A stretch of 64,000 nt of DNA from Enoplolaimus lenunculus (GCA_030248215.1 JASANG010002193.1:1-64000); one strand, 5' to 3'. Positions 32,110 through 42,906 are shown, counted from the stretch's first letter. The notes: generated by a model from the sequence alone, not told the origin. Translations and numbers: made by a program.

Positions 32110-32429
32110 TTAGCGGGCGCGGTTTTTTGTGCTAGATTTTCGGCGGCCACTGCTTGCTTTGCCGTAAGTTCGCTGAAATTCATCGTCGGACATTTGTTCG
32201 ACGTCTTGAAATGGAACATAATCTTTTTTAGGAGGTGAGGCACGTCTTGGACGTGGTCCTCGTTGGACTACGTAATGCGCTTGCTGGGCGCGGTGTACGT
32301 GCCCGTTTGAATCAATGAGAAACATTTGACCTGGTTTATTTGAACCTTGCTGATAGCCTGATGTGTACGCAGGATATCCAACGACAACCGCTGGTTTGGA
32401 TGTTTCTACCCCCATCATATGCTTGAACC
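32110..32429 (-). CDS. Orphan terminal exon, possible alternative 3' end of the claudin-like gene
   Basis: The acceptor CTTTGTTAAAG is followed by GG-TTC-AAG, entered in phase 1, then 106 codons to TAA at 32110. Reads MMGVETSKPAVVVGYPAYTS, then KPGQMFLIDSNGHVHRAQQA, YVVQRGPRPRRASPPKKD, an acidic patch (VEQMSDDEFQRTYG) and a basic end (GRRKSSTKNRAR). It looks like a cytoplasmic tail. The only phase-compatible upstream exon seen on this strand is exon 3 of the claudin-like gene (donor at 36760, phase 1). Joining there would skip the fourth membrane span, so a separate gene with an unseen first exon is equally possible. Confidence 0.45.
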
Positions 32430-32571
32430 CTTTAACAAAGATAAGTGTAGTATAATTAGAATTATCTGAAACGTAAATATAGTTTTTCAGTATAAGTGTC
32501 AAACACAGACATCAGAGATGTAGCCAAGCTGTGGGTGTTGAAGCTTGCTTTACACTTAGGGTTGCCCTATA

Positions 32572-32710
32572 CACTGTAAAAAATGGTGAGTCAAATTGAC
32601 TCTCTCCGAAAAAGGATTTTCCTGACTACACAAACTGGGTCAAAATTCGACTCATCCAAGTAAAACCTATTTTGGAGAGAGTCAATTTGGCTCACCATTT
32701 TTTGCAGTGT
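32572..32710. mobile_element. MITE family B, copy 4 (short)
   Basis: CACTGTAAAAAATGGTGAG to CTCACCATTTTTTGCAGTG, flanked by TA on both sides. Shorter than the other copies because the middle palindrome is missing. Confidence 0.9.
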
Positions 32711-32887
32711 ACTCGTCGCGCGTCGCTGGACGCCGTCGCATTCCGCCGGACGCCGGCGTGCGGCATGATAAAAATGGTTTTATTGAAAGTTTGCGCACGC
32801 CCCCGTGCTCCGGCGTTCGGCTTAGTAAGGTATGGCCCAACCCTGATTTTTTTTCTCAGGCTTGGGCTAGGCATGCGTTTACGCTAA

Positions 32888-33015
32888 GGCAAAGTGGAAA
32901 TATCTACGTAATTTATAACTAATTTTGAGTATAGAAATAACGGCATTTCCGGTAGTTTATAACGGAAATAGGCGCCGGTTTCTACCGAAAACAGATATCC
33001 GGATACACCCTGGGT
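32888..33015. repeat. MITE family D fragment
   Basis: Matches the right half of family D: ACGTAATTTATAACTAATTT and ACAGATATCCGGATACACC. Joined directly to a family C fragment. Confidence 0.55.
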
Positions 33016-33117
33016 TTAGGTACAAGCTCATCCTTACGTTTAGGCTTCGACTTAATAATAGGCTTAGGAATATGCGTATACTACTGTTACGGCCCACTTC
33101 TAAGCATTTGCCATTTA
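33014..33117 (-). repeat. MITE family C fragment
   Basis: GGTTTAGGTACAAGCTCATC, then TTAGGAATATGCGTATACTA. Confidence 0.6.
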
Positions 33118-33133
33118 TAAGATACTATTACAG

Positions 33134-33388
33134 CACTGTAAATTCCAATGAGTTGATTAATCAATTCATCTAGCGAGTTGGTTATTTCTGAATTAATTTC
33201 AGTAAACGTTAACTCGCTCTGAGAGTTGATCTGATTCTTAATCTGAGTTGAGTCGACTCTGGTTGAATTGGTTAATTAACTCAGAATGAATTGAATCAAC
33301 TCAAAATTCTGAGTTCTGATCGTCCTCACTCAGACTGAGTGATTCAACTCCATTCTGAGTTAAAATCAACTCACTCAAATTTACAGTG
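33134..33388 (-). mobile_element. MITE family A, copy 4
   Basis: CACTGTAAATTCCAATGAG to AAATTTACAGTG, flanked by AG on both sides. Confidence 0.9.
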
Positions 33389-33389
33389 A

Positions 33390-34260
33390 GCGATCAGCTC
33401 AGCACATTTTAAATGCAATAAATGTGAACGTGTGCAAAATTAAGAACAAGCAAAAAATATTTATTTAGCCTATTGCCATATGAACACATATGATGTACTT
33501 GAAAATACCCGATTAATATATATGCCACATCATGGACAAATTATACATCGTGGTTTGGCAACAGGGCCGTACCAAACATTAATTGTTATCCCGATCGTAC
33601 CGACGCCTGTTTGGGATCCCTCCGAAAATTAATATTTGTACCCTTTCGAGTAAACGTAAGTTCATTTTCTACCGTAAAGTGACGTTGAACAACTCAAAGC
33701 ATCTGATCCGTAGACACCATAGTTGGAAAAATCAACTCGAGTCATATTTTTCGTGTACTCGATTTCACGAAAAATCTCAGTGTTGAATTCAGCTGAGTTA
33801 AAATTGGATTTGTCTTTCAGGGCCGCGTACTTTTAATCGTGGACACATTCCAGCCAGGAAGGGTGGGTTAGGATGCTAAACGCATATAATTGAACATTAT
33901 TTATGACAAACTTAATAGAAAGTAACGAAAAACAAACTTAAACAGTTATCGAAATATAGTTTTACAAACTGTTTAAGGTTCTAAATTACTACTGGTAAGT
34001 TTCGAAATTTAAAGACTTAAAATTTTGAATTGTAGCTAAAATTCAGCTTAACTGTTGATAATAAAATCAAACGGTCAATCCAAATTGAAAACAACTCAAG
34101 TGGAAAATATAAAAAAAGTTTTATAAATGATAAATATCCAACGAGACAAAAAGCTAAAAAGTGCAACACAACTGCAGAAATTGGTTCAAATCTAAATCTG
34201 TATCATTTCTAATATACATATACATATACATATATATGTATGTATGTATATATAAAATGT

Positions 34261-34325
<65 letters not shown>

Positions 34326-34600
34326 CACAAATATTAATAAGTTTTGCTGTCAAAAAAAACTTTTTTAAAAGATGTTCTACTAAATGGAAGACTTTTGGAA
34401 AGAAAAAATTTGATGCAGGTGTAACTTTAAAACGTCAAATAAATAGAAAAATAAAATTATTGTTTTTTATAATTTGTTAAAAAGTTCAATACTCAAAACA
34501 CTGATACCTGTAAAAATTCTAATTGATGGTCGGATATTGTAAAAAATTAAACTTAACCTCAAACTCAGTCAAAAATAGTTGGTGCAACAACTTAAAAGTC
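33390..34600. other. AT-rich stretch downstream of the claudin-like gene
   Basis: No gene seen. Contains a TA microsatellite. The polyadenylation region of the gene ending at 34608 should lie here, but no signal is clear. Confidence 0.5.
34265..34323. repeat. (TA)n microsatellite
   Basis: About 29 uninterrupted TA units, preceded by a TATACATA-rich tract. Confidence 0.95.
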
Positions 34601-34607
34601 TGAAAAA

Positions 34608-34996
34608 TTACACAGCTGCCGAAATTTGTTTAAATTCCAACTGGCGTTCAGGTTTCGTTGGAAATTCAAATGAATATTTTGGAAGCTTCGCTTCTGTTTC
34701 AGATGTCACAACTCGAGGGTAAGTTTCGATTAGATCTCGTTCGTAAACAGGGTCGACTGCCTTGCTCACCCCAAGGTAATAACTTGTAGGGGCGGATGGT
34801 TCATATCCGTAAGTAAACGCCGGCATTGCTTGGGCCAGTATCGGTGACGGTAAAAGCAAACGACGATGACGCGTGTAACAATCGTTGGAAATCGCTGAAC
34901 GTATCGGGTCTATTGATGCGATGCTGTACTCGACAAAATCGCCACGGACACACAAGGCAATGCTGCTTATGATAACGGCAAATGTTAAAATTCCGA
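34608..34996 (-). CDS. Claudin-like gene, exon 4 (fourth membrane span and tail)
   Basis: The acceptor TTTTTTGTTTCAG is followed by TC-GGA, phase 1, matching exon 3. It completes membrane span 4 (GILTFAVIISSIALCV) and then gives a cytoplasmic tail of about 110 residues, with a Tyr/Pro-rich stretch (FTYGYEPSAPTSYYLG) and a charged end (FPTKPERQLEFKQISAAV) before TAA at 34608. The tail is longer than in most claudins. A family E MITE starts only 20 bp upstream of this exon's acceptor. Confidence 0.75.
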
Positions 34997-35015
34997 CTGA
35001 AACAAAAAATAAGCC

Positions 35016-35449
35016 GTAGTGAGCCGAATAAGAGGGGGGACTGATATTTATTTTGCCACTCCAGAGGGCAACCCCCCTTGTTATTCGGTTACGAACTGTT
35101 ATTTATTTTTACGCCGCCCTCCGCCCTTCGTTACTAATATATATTCGGTATTACAACTATCCGTTGAATTAAACGTTTATTTGTCTTATGTCAATAGCTT
35201 GAGTGATAATGCAAGGTTATACTTAAGAATGTACATTCAAAATTTAAGTACGCCTTAAAGTTTCGAATTCAACATTATTTGGTCCTGGAGTCATTTGTGC
35301 GCTACAATTAGGGATAACTGACATTTATGAACTCTAATTAGGGTAGGGACTATATTCGTTTACGGTCTCTTATTAGGGATACGGACTCCTATTGATTTGG
35401 ACTCAAAATGGGAACCCCTTTTATTCCCCCCTCTTATTCGGGTCACTAC
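35016..35449. mobile_element. MITE family E in intron 3
   Basis: Inverted ends GTAGTGAGCCGAATAAGAGG and, from the other side, GTAGTGACCCGAATAAGAGG. A decayed relative lies at 52170-52470. No coding capacity. Confidence 0.8.
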
Positions 35450-35472
35450 AGTATCTCAGGTATGCGCAGCAG

Positions 35473-35578
35473 CCACGGTGTAAACGAATAGTTAAAATAA
35501 CGGAAATGGATAGTGATTAAAATAACGGATACGAATACCGATTGTTACCGGAAACGAAGATCCGGTCGCACACAAGTA
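35473..35578. repeat. MITE family D, short copy
   Basis: CACGGTGTAAACGAATAGTT to AACGAAGATCCGGTCGCAC. Lies in intron 3 of the claudin-like gene. Confidence 0.6.
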
Positions 35579-36759
35579 GGTAGCACCCAGCGCACTAGCT
35601 AGTGCATTTACAGTCGCAAACTGTGTGTTGCACCTGTCGCAACTGCAAACAAACGATTTGCAACTGTTGTAGGTCTCAAAGTTTGCACACAATTGCAACA
35701 ATTTATGTGCTAACACACGCAAATTTTTGGACTTGATCATTCACTGGTTAGAAAGTTTGCTGCACATATCACCACCTTGCAATTGGTTCTGCAACATATG
35801 CCAATAAGAGTGCGATTATTGCAATTTTCGCAATGTTGCAGCCAGCGGCGCATCTATAAATTTTTGAAGGGTCGGGCGGACTTGCAAACGTTATGAATCG
35901 CAATTACTACTGCATGCTATATATGTATCAATTGTCTGAGGGAGAAAAATTATAATGGAACTTTGCCAAACGCAAGCTTTCGGGGGGGAGTGAGACGTAC
36001 ACCTCCCGCTGGATCTGCTAGTGGTTGTCGCTTTAGTAACTTCAAAATAGACTTGTAAATACCGCCACAACAGCTGTTATTTTGAGTAATCGTGCACAAT
36101 AAATGTTATGTTATTGGCTGTTACTCATTCATTTTAATCGACATAACCGAATGAAATATATTTTCTTAAAATGCCGCATCGAGGCGTACAAACTGTTGTA
36201 ATACGGACACTATCTATGTTTTATTAAGCAGGAGCTTACCAAAAGCGGACCTAAAATACAACGCTGGCCATAAACCCAAACTGGAATTAATACTATAATT
36301 TTGTGCATATTAGTATTTAATATATATTAAAGCTGGAACACCCCACGTACGTATTTTAGGCATCGTTCCTGCAGATTTGTATTCCATATGCAAATTTGCT
36401 TGTATACTTCTGAGTGAAAATTATGAAGATAGAAGATTGTTGTTTACTTTTTCTTTTTATGTTGTTATTTTACAAGACGAAGCCTGTTTGCTTCATGCGC
36501 ATATTTTAACATGTATGTAATTTGTAAATTGGCGTAAGACTTGCTTGAACAAATCCTTCTAATGAAATGCCAAAACAGCGCATTTTAAGTGTACTAAAAT
36601 TATGTTTGGCTTCTCGTTCATTTCGCACGCATTCCGCGTACATAATAAATTTTGATATTCAACATTCAAGCATTCGTGCTGGTTTCTACGCGTACTAAAC
36701 TCTTCAAGTAATTGCTACAAAATGAGCTTACAATTAGCGTTGCATCATGTATGACTTAC

Positions 36760-36911
36760 GTGTTATAATCGCAATATAAAATCCCACACTAAAATCAAGC
36801 TGATGATAAAACGTTCCAGGCATATTTGTACCGTAAATGGCGATTCCGATCGATAAGAAAGCAGCAGCAGCCACAGTTGATAACAAAATCGACACACCAG
36901 GACATTTGTTT
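36760..36911 (-). CDS. Claudin-like gene, exon 3 (third membrane span)
   Basis: The acceptor AATTTAAG|A is entered in phase 2, completing Arg from exon 2, and the exon ends ACAC|GTAAGT in phase 1. It encodes NKCPGVSILLSTVAAAAF then LSIGIAIYGTNMPG, a third membrane span followed by a short second outer loop (TFYHQLDFSVGFYIA) that leads into span 4. The short second loop and the Phe/Tyr-rich entry to span 4 are as in claudins and nematode Clc-like proteins. Phases agree on both sides. Confidence 0.75.
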
Positions 36912-36929
36912 CTTAAATTTAAATATCGA

Positions 36930-37917
36930 TTAAATTAATCGTGGACAATTTACCAATCCTATTTCAAGAATTAAGTCAATCGTTAACAATTTACCAATCC
37001 TATTTCAAGAATTATATTAATCGTTAACAATTTACCAATCCTATTTCAAGAATTATATTAATCGTTAACAATTTACCAATCCTATTCCAAGAATTATATT
37101 AATCGTTAACAATTTACCAATCCTATTTCAAGAATTATATTAATCGTTAACAATTTACCAATCCTATTTCAAGCATTATATTAATCGTTAACAATTTACC
37201 AATCCTATTCCAAGAATTATATTAATCGTTAACAATTTACCAATCCTATTTCAAGAATTAAATTAATCGTTAACAGTTTACCAATCCCATTTCAAGCATT
37301 ATATTAATCGTTAACAATTTGCCAATCCTATTTCAAAAATTAAATTAATCGTTAACAGTTTACCAATCCCATTTCAAGCATTATATTAATCGTTAACAAT
37401 TTACCAATCCTATTTCAAGAATTAAATTAATCGTTAACAGTTTACCAATCCCATTTAAAGCGTTATATTAATTGTTAACAATTTACCAATCCTATTTACA
37501 GAATTAAATTAATCGTTAACAATTTACCAATCCTATTTCAAGATTTAAAGTAATCGTTAACAATTTACCAATCCTATTTCAAGAATTATATTAATCATTA
37601 ACAATTTACCAATCCTATTTCCAGAATTAAATTAATCGTTAACAATTTACCAATCCTATTTCAAGAACTAAGTTAATCGTTAACAATTTACCAATCCTAT
37701 TTCAAGAATTAAATTAATCGTTAACAATTTACCAATCCTATTCCAAGAATTATATTAATCGTTAACAATTTACCAATCCTATTTCAAGAATTAAATTAAT
37801 CGTTAACAATTTACTAATTCTATTTCAAGAATTATATTAATCGTTAACAATTTACCAATCCTATTTCAAGAATTAAATTAATCGTTAACAATTTACCAAT
37901 CCTATTTCAAGAATTTT
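36930..37917 (+). repeat. 41-bp minisatellite filling intron 2
   Basis: About 24 head-to-tail copies of a 41-bp unit with the core TCGTTAACAATTTACCAATC followed by CTATTTCAAGAATTATATTAA. Variants (AAATTA versus TATATTA, CAATCC versus CAATCCC) recur in a patterned way, which suggests higher-order duplication. It ends about 20 bp from the exon 3 acceptor. Confidence 0.95.
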
Positions 37918-37995
37918 CCATGCCGCTGCCAACGAGTCAAAATTTACTGGATTCGCCACTATCGTCATCTTTAGAAAAGAATGTAAATAATTATA

Positions 37996-38054
37996 AAGCC
38001 TACTCTATTCTAGTCCCATAGAAAAACGTTCCGCCCCTGATCTTTGCATGGGCC
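37996..38054 (+). repeat. MITE family C, right-end fragment
   Basis: CTACTCTATTCTAGTCCC and CGTTCCGCCCCTGATCTTTG. Sits 40 bp beyond the donor of exon 2. Confidence 0.75.
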
Positions 38055-38093
38055 ACTGTAACGAACTCGATTTTAGACATTGAGTTTGTTTAC

Positions 38094-38191
38094 CTGCAAC
38101 AGTTACACCCAACAGCACACGTCATAATCAACGCAACAACCAATGAAATTGTTGCTAGAATCAACATTGCTGCAGTCGCTTCTTCAAACGG
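38094..38191 (-). CDS. Claudin-like gene, exon 2 (second membrane span)
   Basis: The acceptor TATTGTTTTAG is followed by CCG in phase 0, and the exon ends TGTTGCAG|GTAAAC in phase 2. It encodes PFEEATAAMLILATISLVVA then LIMTCAVGCNCC: the end of the first outer loop and membrane span 2. The order Cys-loop end, short linker, A-x-x-A-M, then hydrophobic span is claudin-like. It is only 98 bp long. Confidence 0.75.
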
Positions 38192-38204
38192 CTAAAACAA
38201 TACA

Positions 38205-38375
38205 ACTCGTGTAAAGATCAGGATCGGAACGTTTTTCTGCACAACTGTCAGAGAGTAAAGCTTAAGCTTTAGATACATTTTTTGGTTAGGCTTAGGTTTA
38301 GGTATAAGCTCATTCTTAGGCTTAGGCTTAGGAATATGCTTACACTACTGTTACGGTTAGTTCTATACATTGGCC
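38205..38375 (-). mobile_element. MITE family C in intron 1
   Basis: ACTCGTGTAAAGATCAGG to TTCTATACATTGGCC. It ends 13 bp from the exon 2 acceptor, so the polypyrimidine tract is partly element-derived. Confidence 0.8.
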
Positions 38376-38424
38376 AATAAAACAAACAATACTTGAATCT
38401 CTTTGACAGAAAAGGAAGTGTTTC

Positions 38425-38960
38425 AGGCAGCGACCGGATGTTAATTTACCGGATACCAGAACCGCACCGGATAGTAAATTCTTTACCAGAGCTGGATGTT
38501 AACCAGCAATGTAACCTCTAAATTTGAGCACAGTTGGTAACATCTGACTCGCACAAAAGTATATATAAATGTTTACTGAACTCACGTGAAATTTCAGTGA
38601 GTTGATTTTAACTCAGAATGAGTTGAATCACTCAGTCTGAGTTAAGACTTTCAGAACTCAGAAATTTGATTTGATTCAATTCATTCTGAGTTAATTAATC
38701 AACTCACCCAGCGTCAACTCAACTCAGAGTGACAATCAACTCAACTCAGAGTGAGTTAATGTTTACTGATATTAATTCAGAAATAACCAACTCGCTAGCT
38801 GAATTGTTTAATCAACTCATTGGAATTTACAGTGTAATATTTTTAGCTAGGATTTCTATCTTACTTCGCTATCAAAATTTTAAACCGGATTCTAAAACCG
38901 AATACAGACCTCAGTATTTTGCCGCATATTAAACCGGAACCGGATATCTGATCGCACCAT
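38425..38960. mobile_element. MITE family G, split by a family A insertion
   Basis: Ends GCAGCGACCGGATG and, inverted, GGTGCGATCAGATATCCGG, both followed by ACCGG words. A family A element (38583-38834) is inserted inside, so G is the older insertion. Confidence 0.55.
38583..38834 (+). mobile_element. MITE family A, copy 5 (nested in G)
   Basis: Left end decayed (CGTGAAATTTCAGTGAG), right end GGAATTTACAGTG. Confidence 0.85.
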
Positions 38961-39206
38961 CGACTGTATCTTATCGCTAGCACTCTGCGATACTCAAAAC
39001 TATGCGATGCGATTTTACATTTGAAACTTAGGTTTGTTAGCTAAAACAACGATAATATGGTACGGATACAACAGAAGTTTACAAAAAATTTGTGCATGCA
39101 GGGCAATTTATACGCGTAAAATTGTGAAATATTTGTGCTAACGCTTGTTTAAAGCTTTAATATTTCAACAAACAAGTGTTTCTTGACAGAATAAATAAAT
39201 TCACTA

Positions 39207-39432
39207 CACTGCAAAAAATGGTGAGTCAAATCGACTCTCTCTGAAATAGACTTTTCCTGTCGACTACACAAATTGAGTCACATTTCGACTCCGCCCGAGT
39301 TAAATTCGACAAACTGAGTCGCTCGGTGAGTCGAATTTGACACTGGCAGAGTCGAATTTGACTCAGTTTGTGTAGTCCGGAAAAGTCTATTTCGGAAAGA
39401 GTCAATTTGACTCATCGTTTTTTTTTGCAGTA
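39207..39432. mobile_element. MITE family B, copy 5 in intron 1
   Basis: CACTGCAAAAAATGGTGAG to TTTTTTTGCAG, flanked by TA. Lies about 38 bp from the exon 1 donor. Confidence 0.85.
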
Positions 39433-39469
39433 CCGCAAGTTAAATACAATTTGTCATAAATTGGCTTGC

Positions 39470-40042
39470 CTGTCGCTCAATGCAATCGATATACGGTTGA
39501 TTACTGTACGCGTTCGGATTTGAATATTGTAAAAAGTCTTTTGAATCGCCAAATTTCGACACCATTTCCAGCGTTTGAAGCTCGTATTCCAACTGGTTTT
39601 GTTCGTCGATTTTTGATATCGTCCGTTCATTTTGCGAAATATTTCGTTCACCATGTTTATTGTGATTTTCAATCGACCATAACGCATAATCGAATCCAAA
39701 TCGAATCAAACGAGAATTGCTTGTGTTTGTCGGTTCAGCTGCTGCTGCTGCTGTTGTTGTTGTTGTTGCTGATGTTATATTTGCGATCCATTCACGAAAC
39801 ATGTCATTAAAAGCTTGAAAAAATTCACGTGGACTTTCTGAATGAAGCCGTGAATAATCACAAACGGGCCAAAATAACGCTCGCAGACGCCACATGTTTC
39901 GATCCTCAAAAGGCCGGTATATTTGGCTGTTTTGAAGAGCTGGACGACTCTGAGCCCAAGGGATCCATGGCGTAATGAGAGCCGACAGCCAAGCAACAGT
40001 GACGACTGCGGCGATGATTGAAAAGATCACTGAGCACGCCAT
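39470..40042 (-). CDS. Claudin-like four-membrane-span protein, exon 1
   Basis: ATG at 40042; 191 codons to a GC donor CGACAG|GCAAGC in phase 0, which matches exon 2. Residues 5-25 form membrane span 1 (VIFSIIAAVVTVAWLSALI). The first outer loop holds LFWPVC (residues 56-61), in the place of the claudin GLWxxC signature, and closes with YIDCIERQ before span 2. The loop is about 170 residues, against about 50 in typical claudins, and contains a Thr/Ala run coded by trinucleotide repeats and possible N-glycosylation sites (NIT, NTS). With exons 2-4 the product is 403 residues. Claudins and nematode Clc-like proteins act at cell contacts and as channel partners; the membership is inferred from topology and motif. 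Confidence 0.75.
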
Positions 40043-41628
40043 GGGTCGTTGGGACCTATACTTGTGTGTCTTGTGAAGCGTGGGAAAATACAGCTAGAAA
40101 GGAAGGTTCTGGGTGTGGGAAAGTGTTTAGCGTGAGAAAATGTTGATCGTGGAATTCACGTTCAACTCGATGAGATTATTGGAACTGACGTTCGACTTGC
40201 TAAGCTAATTGAACTAGATCGTGGGAACCAGCGTTTGACTTACAAAACTGTTTGATGCCTTCTATGTGAAAAACATTTGTCATGAAAATGTTTGAAACAG
40301 AAACGTGGGAAAAGATCTGCTTAGTGATTTTGATTTAAAAGGTATCATTTTTAAGCATGAGACAATGTAAGGCATTCAGCGTGGGCAATTGGAATAGCCC
40401 TTGCGAAGGACGAAAACATTTACAAGTGCCAAGTACAAAATATTGCATAGTTAAAGTTATACGGCCTTCGGGCCGTATTTAAGGCTAAATGGCACGCCTA
40501 AAATGTAACAAAATGCAACATAATTCATTAAAATTGTATTGCAATGCGTATAGATTGTCCCAACCAAATTGCGTACACAAATACACACTGAGAGCTCAAA
40601 CTGAAATCAGCGCGTCACAGTTCTATTGACGTCAAAATCAGATTAATCAATGGAAATTAAGAATTAAAATTATTTGAAAAAAATGTGCAAAGATTATCAA
40701 TTAAAAAGTATAAGGAACGGTGCTAACGCTTAAATATGGTAAATAAATTAGCAATGAATATAATTATTGTCTCTAAAGTTAAAGTAAACAAACAATTCTA
40801 TACGAATGGTCTGCTTTAGTCTGGAGGATAACTCTAAGCGATTAATAGCCAATGGGATTGTTTTGTTCTAATATACAATTTGTTATCAAATTACGTTAAC
40901 AGGTTAACACGTTTTAGCGAATATTCGTATATAATCCTTCAATTTAAGGACCGATCCTTGTCGGGCCATCATTTTGGCAAATTAAATTTTTCGCCAGACC
41001 ACGTAGTTGTACGACTGTGAAACAATTTAGTTGGGGGGTCGCCTCAGCTCTTGGAGGGCCGACTATCTTAACGCCGACCGTAATATTTCCTACGGTAGAT
41101 ATAGCGTATATAACAGACCAATGTTCTCAGCTACAACAATAAGAACAGCACATGATAGCGAATATAGAAAACAAAAGCATTTGAGCTAAGCCAATGTCTG
41201 GTAACCCATGGATACTTAAAACTGTGGATATCGGCAGCCTTTTGATTAGGTTTCTGTCGGTAAACTGTTTAAAAAGCAATAAAGAGTAATTGGCTGACAT
41301 CAGACTACAACCGAATGACTGCTTCTGCACTGATGCAGGATCAACCGCTGTACACAAAAAAGTATTTCTGAATTTATTCATAAAAGTGTTTTCTATGGCA
41401 AATCTGAAAAGTTTTTCTAATATTTAAGACAATTTTTTTATTACAAATAACAGGAAACGTTTTCAGACGTTATTTCAAAACTTTTTTGAAAACCTTTCTC
41501 TTATAAACAGAAATAATTTTCAAGTTCCACCTTGCTAACCATATTTCTTAAATGTAAGAAACTTTTTCTTAAATATCAGAAATATCATTTTGCCTGATGG
41601 TTTCGGTAGAAGTTTTGCTGATGGTTTC
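40043..41628. other. Upstream region of the claudin-like gene
   Basis: Promoter and 5' untranslated sequence are expected here, but no TATA or initiator is clear. A hairpin TACGGCC-TTC-GGGCCGTA lies near 40460. An open frame at 41127-41381 (minus) has no recognised family. Confidence 0.4.
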
Positions 41629-41822
41629 GGACAATGTAAACAACAGGGCCGCAACAATATTATAAGCATATTCCTAAGCCTAAACCTAAGCCTTAACGTA
41701 TTAATTAGCCTATATTTAAGCCAAAGCCTAAGCCTATTAAACAAAAACAGTAGTCTAAAACTTATGCTTACTCAATTGCAGTTCCGACGAAAAACGGTTC
41801 ACCCCTGATCTTTACATGAGCC
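41629..41822 (+). mobile_element. MITE family C
   Basis: GGACAATGTAAACAACAGGG to TTCACCCCTGATCTTTACAT. Confidence 0.8.
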
Positions 41823-42281
41823 GAGATTGCGACGATGTTTGCAATTTTTTGTCTTATTTTGTATAATAGTTGAATAAATCATCAAAACCTGTTCGCAACT
41901 TCGATGCAAACTTTCGAAAGTTTAAGTTACCGAATTTTTTGCAAACAAAAGTATAAAACCCAATTCATGATATCACTTTTTATGTTGCTAAACTTATATT
42001 TTACCTGTTTTCAGCAAAGCATGGCGGTTTCAAATATTTCCTAAACTCACCTGATCAATTGGTTCCGCTATGCTGCTAAACTAAACTTTGTTGATGTGTT
42101 GTCTGCTCGCAGCACATCGCACCAAAACTTCCTCAAAATAATCTTTATCGCATCGTGTTTGCACAAAACTATAATATATGTCTCAAGTAGGTCTATTTAA
42201 TTGTCATCTTTACGAACAAAATAAAAATTTTGATATTTTACGTAATGACCAGTTTTCAAATGCAATTCACCCCGAAGTATA

Positions 42282-42532
42282 CACTGTAAATTTCAGTGAG
42301 TTGATTTTAACTCAGAATGAGTTGAATCACTCAGTCTGAGTTAAGACTTTCAGAACTCAGAAATTTGAATTGATTCAATTCATTATGAGTTAATTAACAA
42401 CTCACCCGGCGTCAACTCATCTCAGAGTAAGAATCAAATCAACTCAGAGTAAGTTAATGTTTACTGATATTAATTCAGGAATAACCAACTCGCTAGCTGA
42501 ATTGATCAATCAACTCATTGGAATTTACAGTG
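42282..42532 (+). mobile_element. MITE family A, copy 6
   Basis: CACTGTAAATTTCAGTGAG to GGAATTTACAGTG, flanked by TA on both sides. Confidence 0.9.
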
Positions 42533-42651
42533 TAATATCAAAACTAAAATTTGACAGAGTTTTATTCGATTGAACTGAACAAGCATTGTATTTGTTGCCC
42601 AGCCAAATAATGCGCTTGTGACCATGTGAGAAACTGTCTTGAAGCGGAATT

Positions 42652-42906
42652 CACTGTAAATTCCAATGAGTTGATTAATTTACTAAGAGCGAGAATTAGT
42701 TATTTCTGGTTATTTCTGAGTTTTAATAACAGTAAATACTAACTCACTCTGAGCTAGGTTAATTCCGGGGGAGCTGATTAATTAACTCAGAATGAGGGCA
42801 ATCAATTCAGAATTCTGAGTTCTGAAAGACCTAATTCAGAGCTCAGGCTTTCCTAATTGGATTCAACCTATTCTGAGTTAAAATCAACTCGCTCGAATTT
42901 ACAGTG
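42652..42906 (-). mobile_element. MITE family A, copy 7
   Basis: CACTGTAAATTCCAATGAG to GAATTTACAGTG. Confidence 0.85.

Noticed and set aside
32672-32922. Several overlapping GC-rich open frames
   Set aside because: They fall in the end of a family B MITE and repeat-like GC-rich DNA, on both strands at once.
36930-37917. Regular array that could be mistaken for a CRISPR array
   Set aside because: Units are head-to-tail 41-bp copies without unique spacers, in an intron of animal DNA; it is a minisatellite.
41127-41381. 84-codon minus-strand frame upstream of the claudin-like gene
   Set aside because: Hydrophobic end but no splice context or family; the claudin-like gene already has a start codon at 40042.
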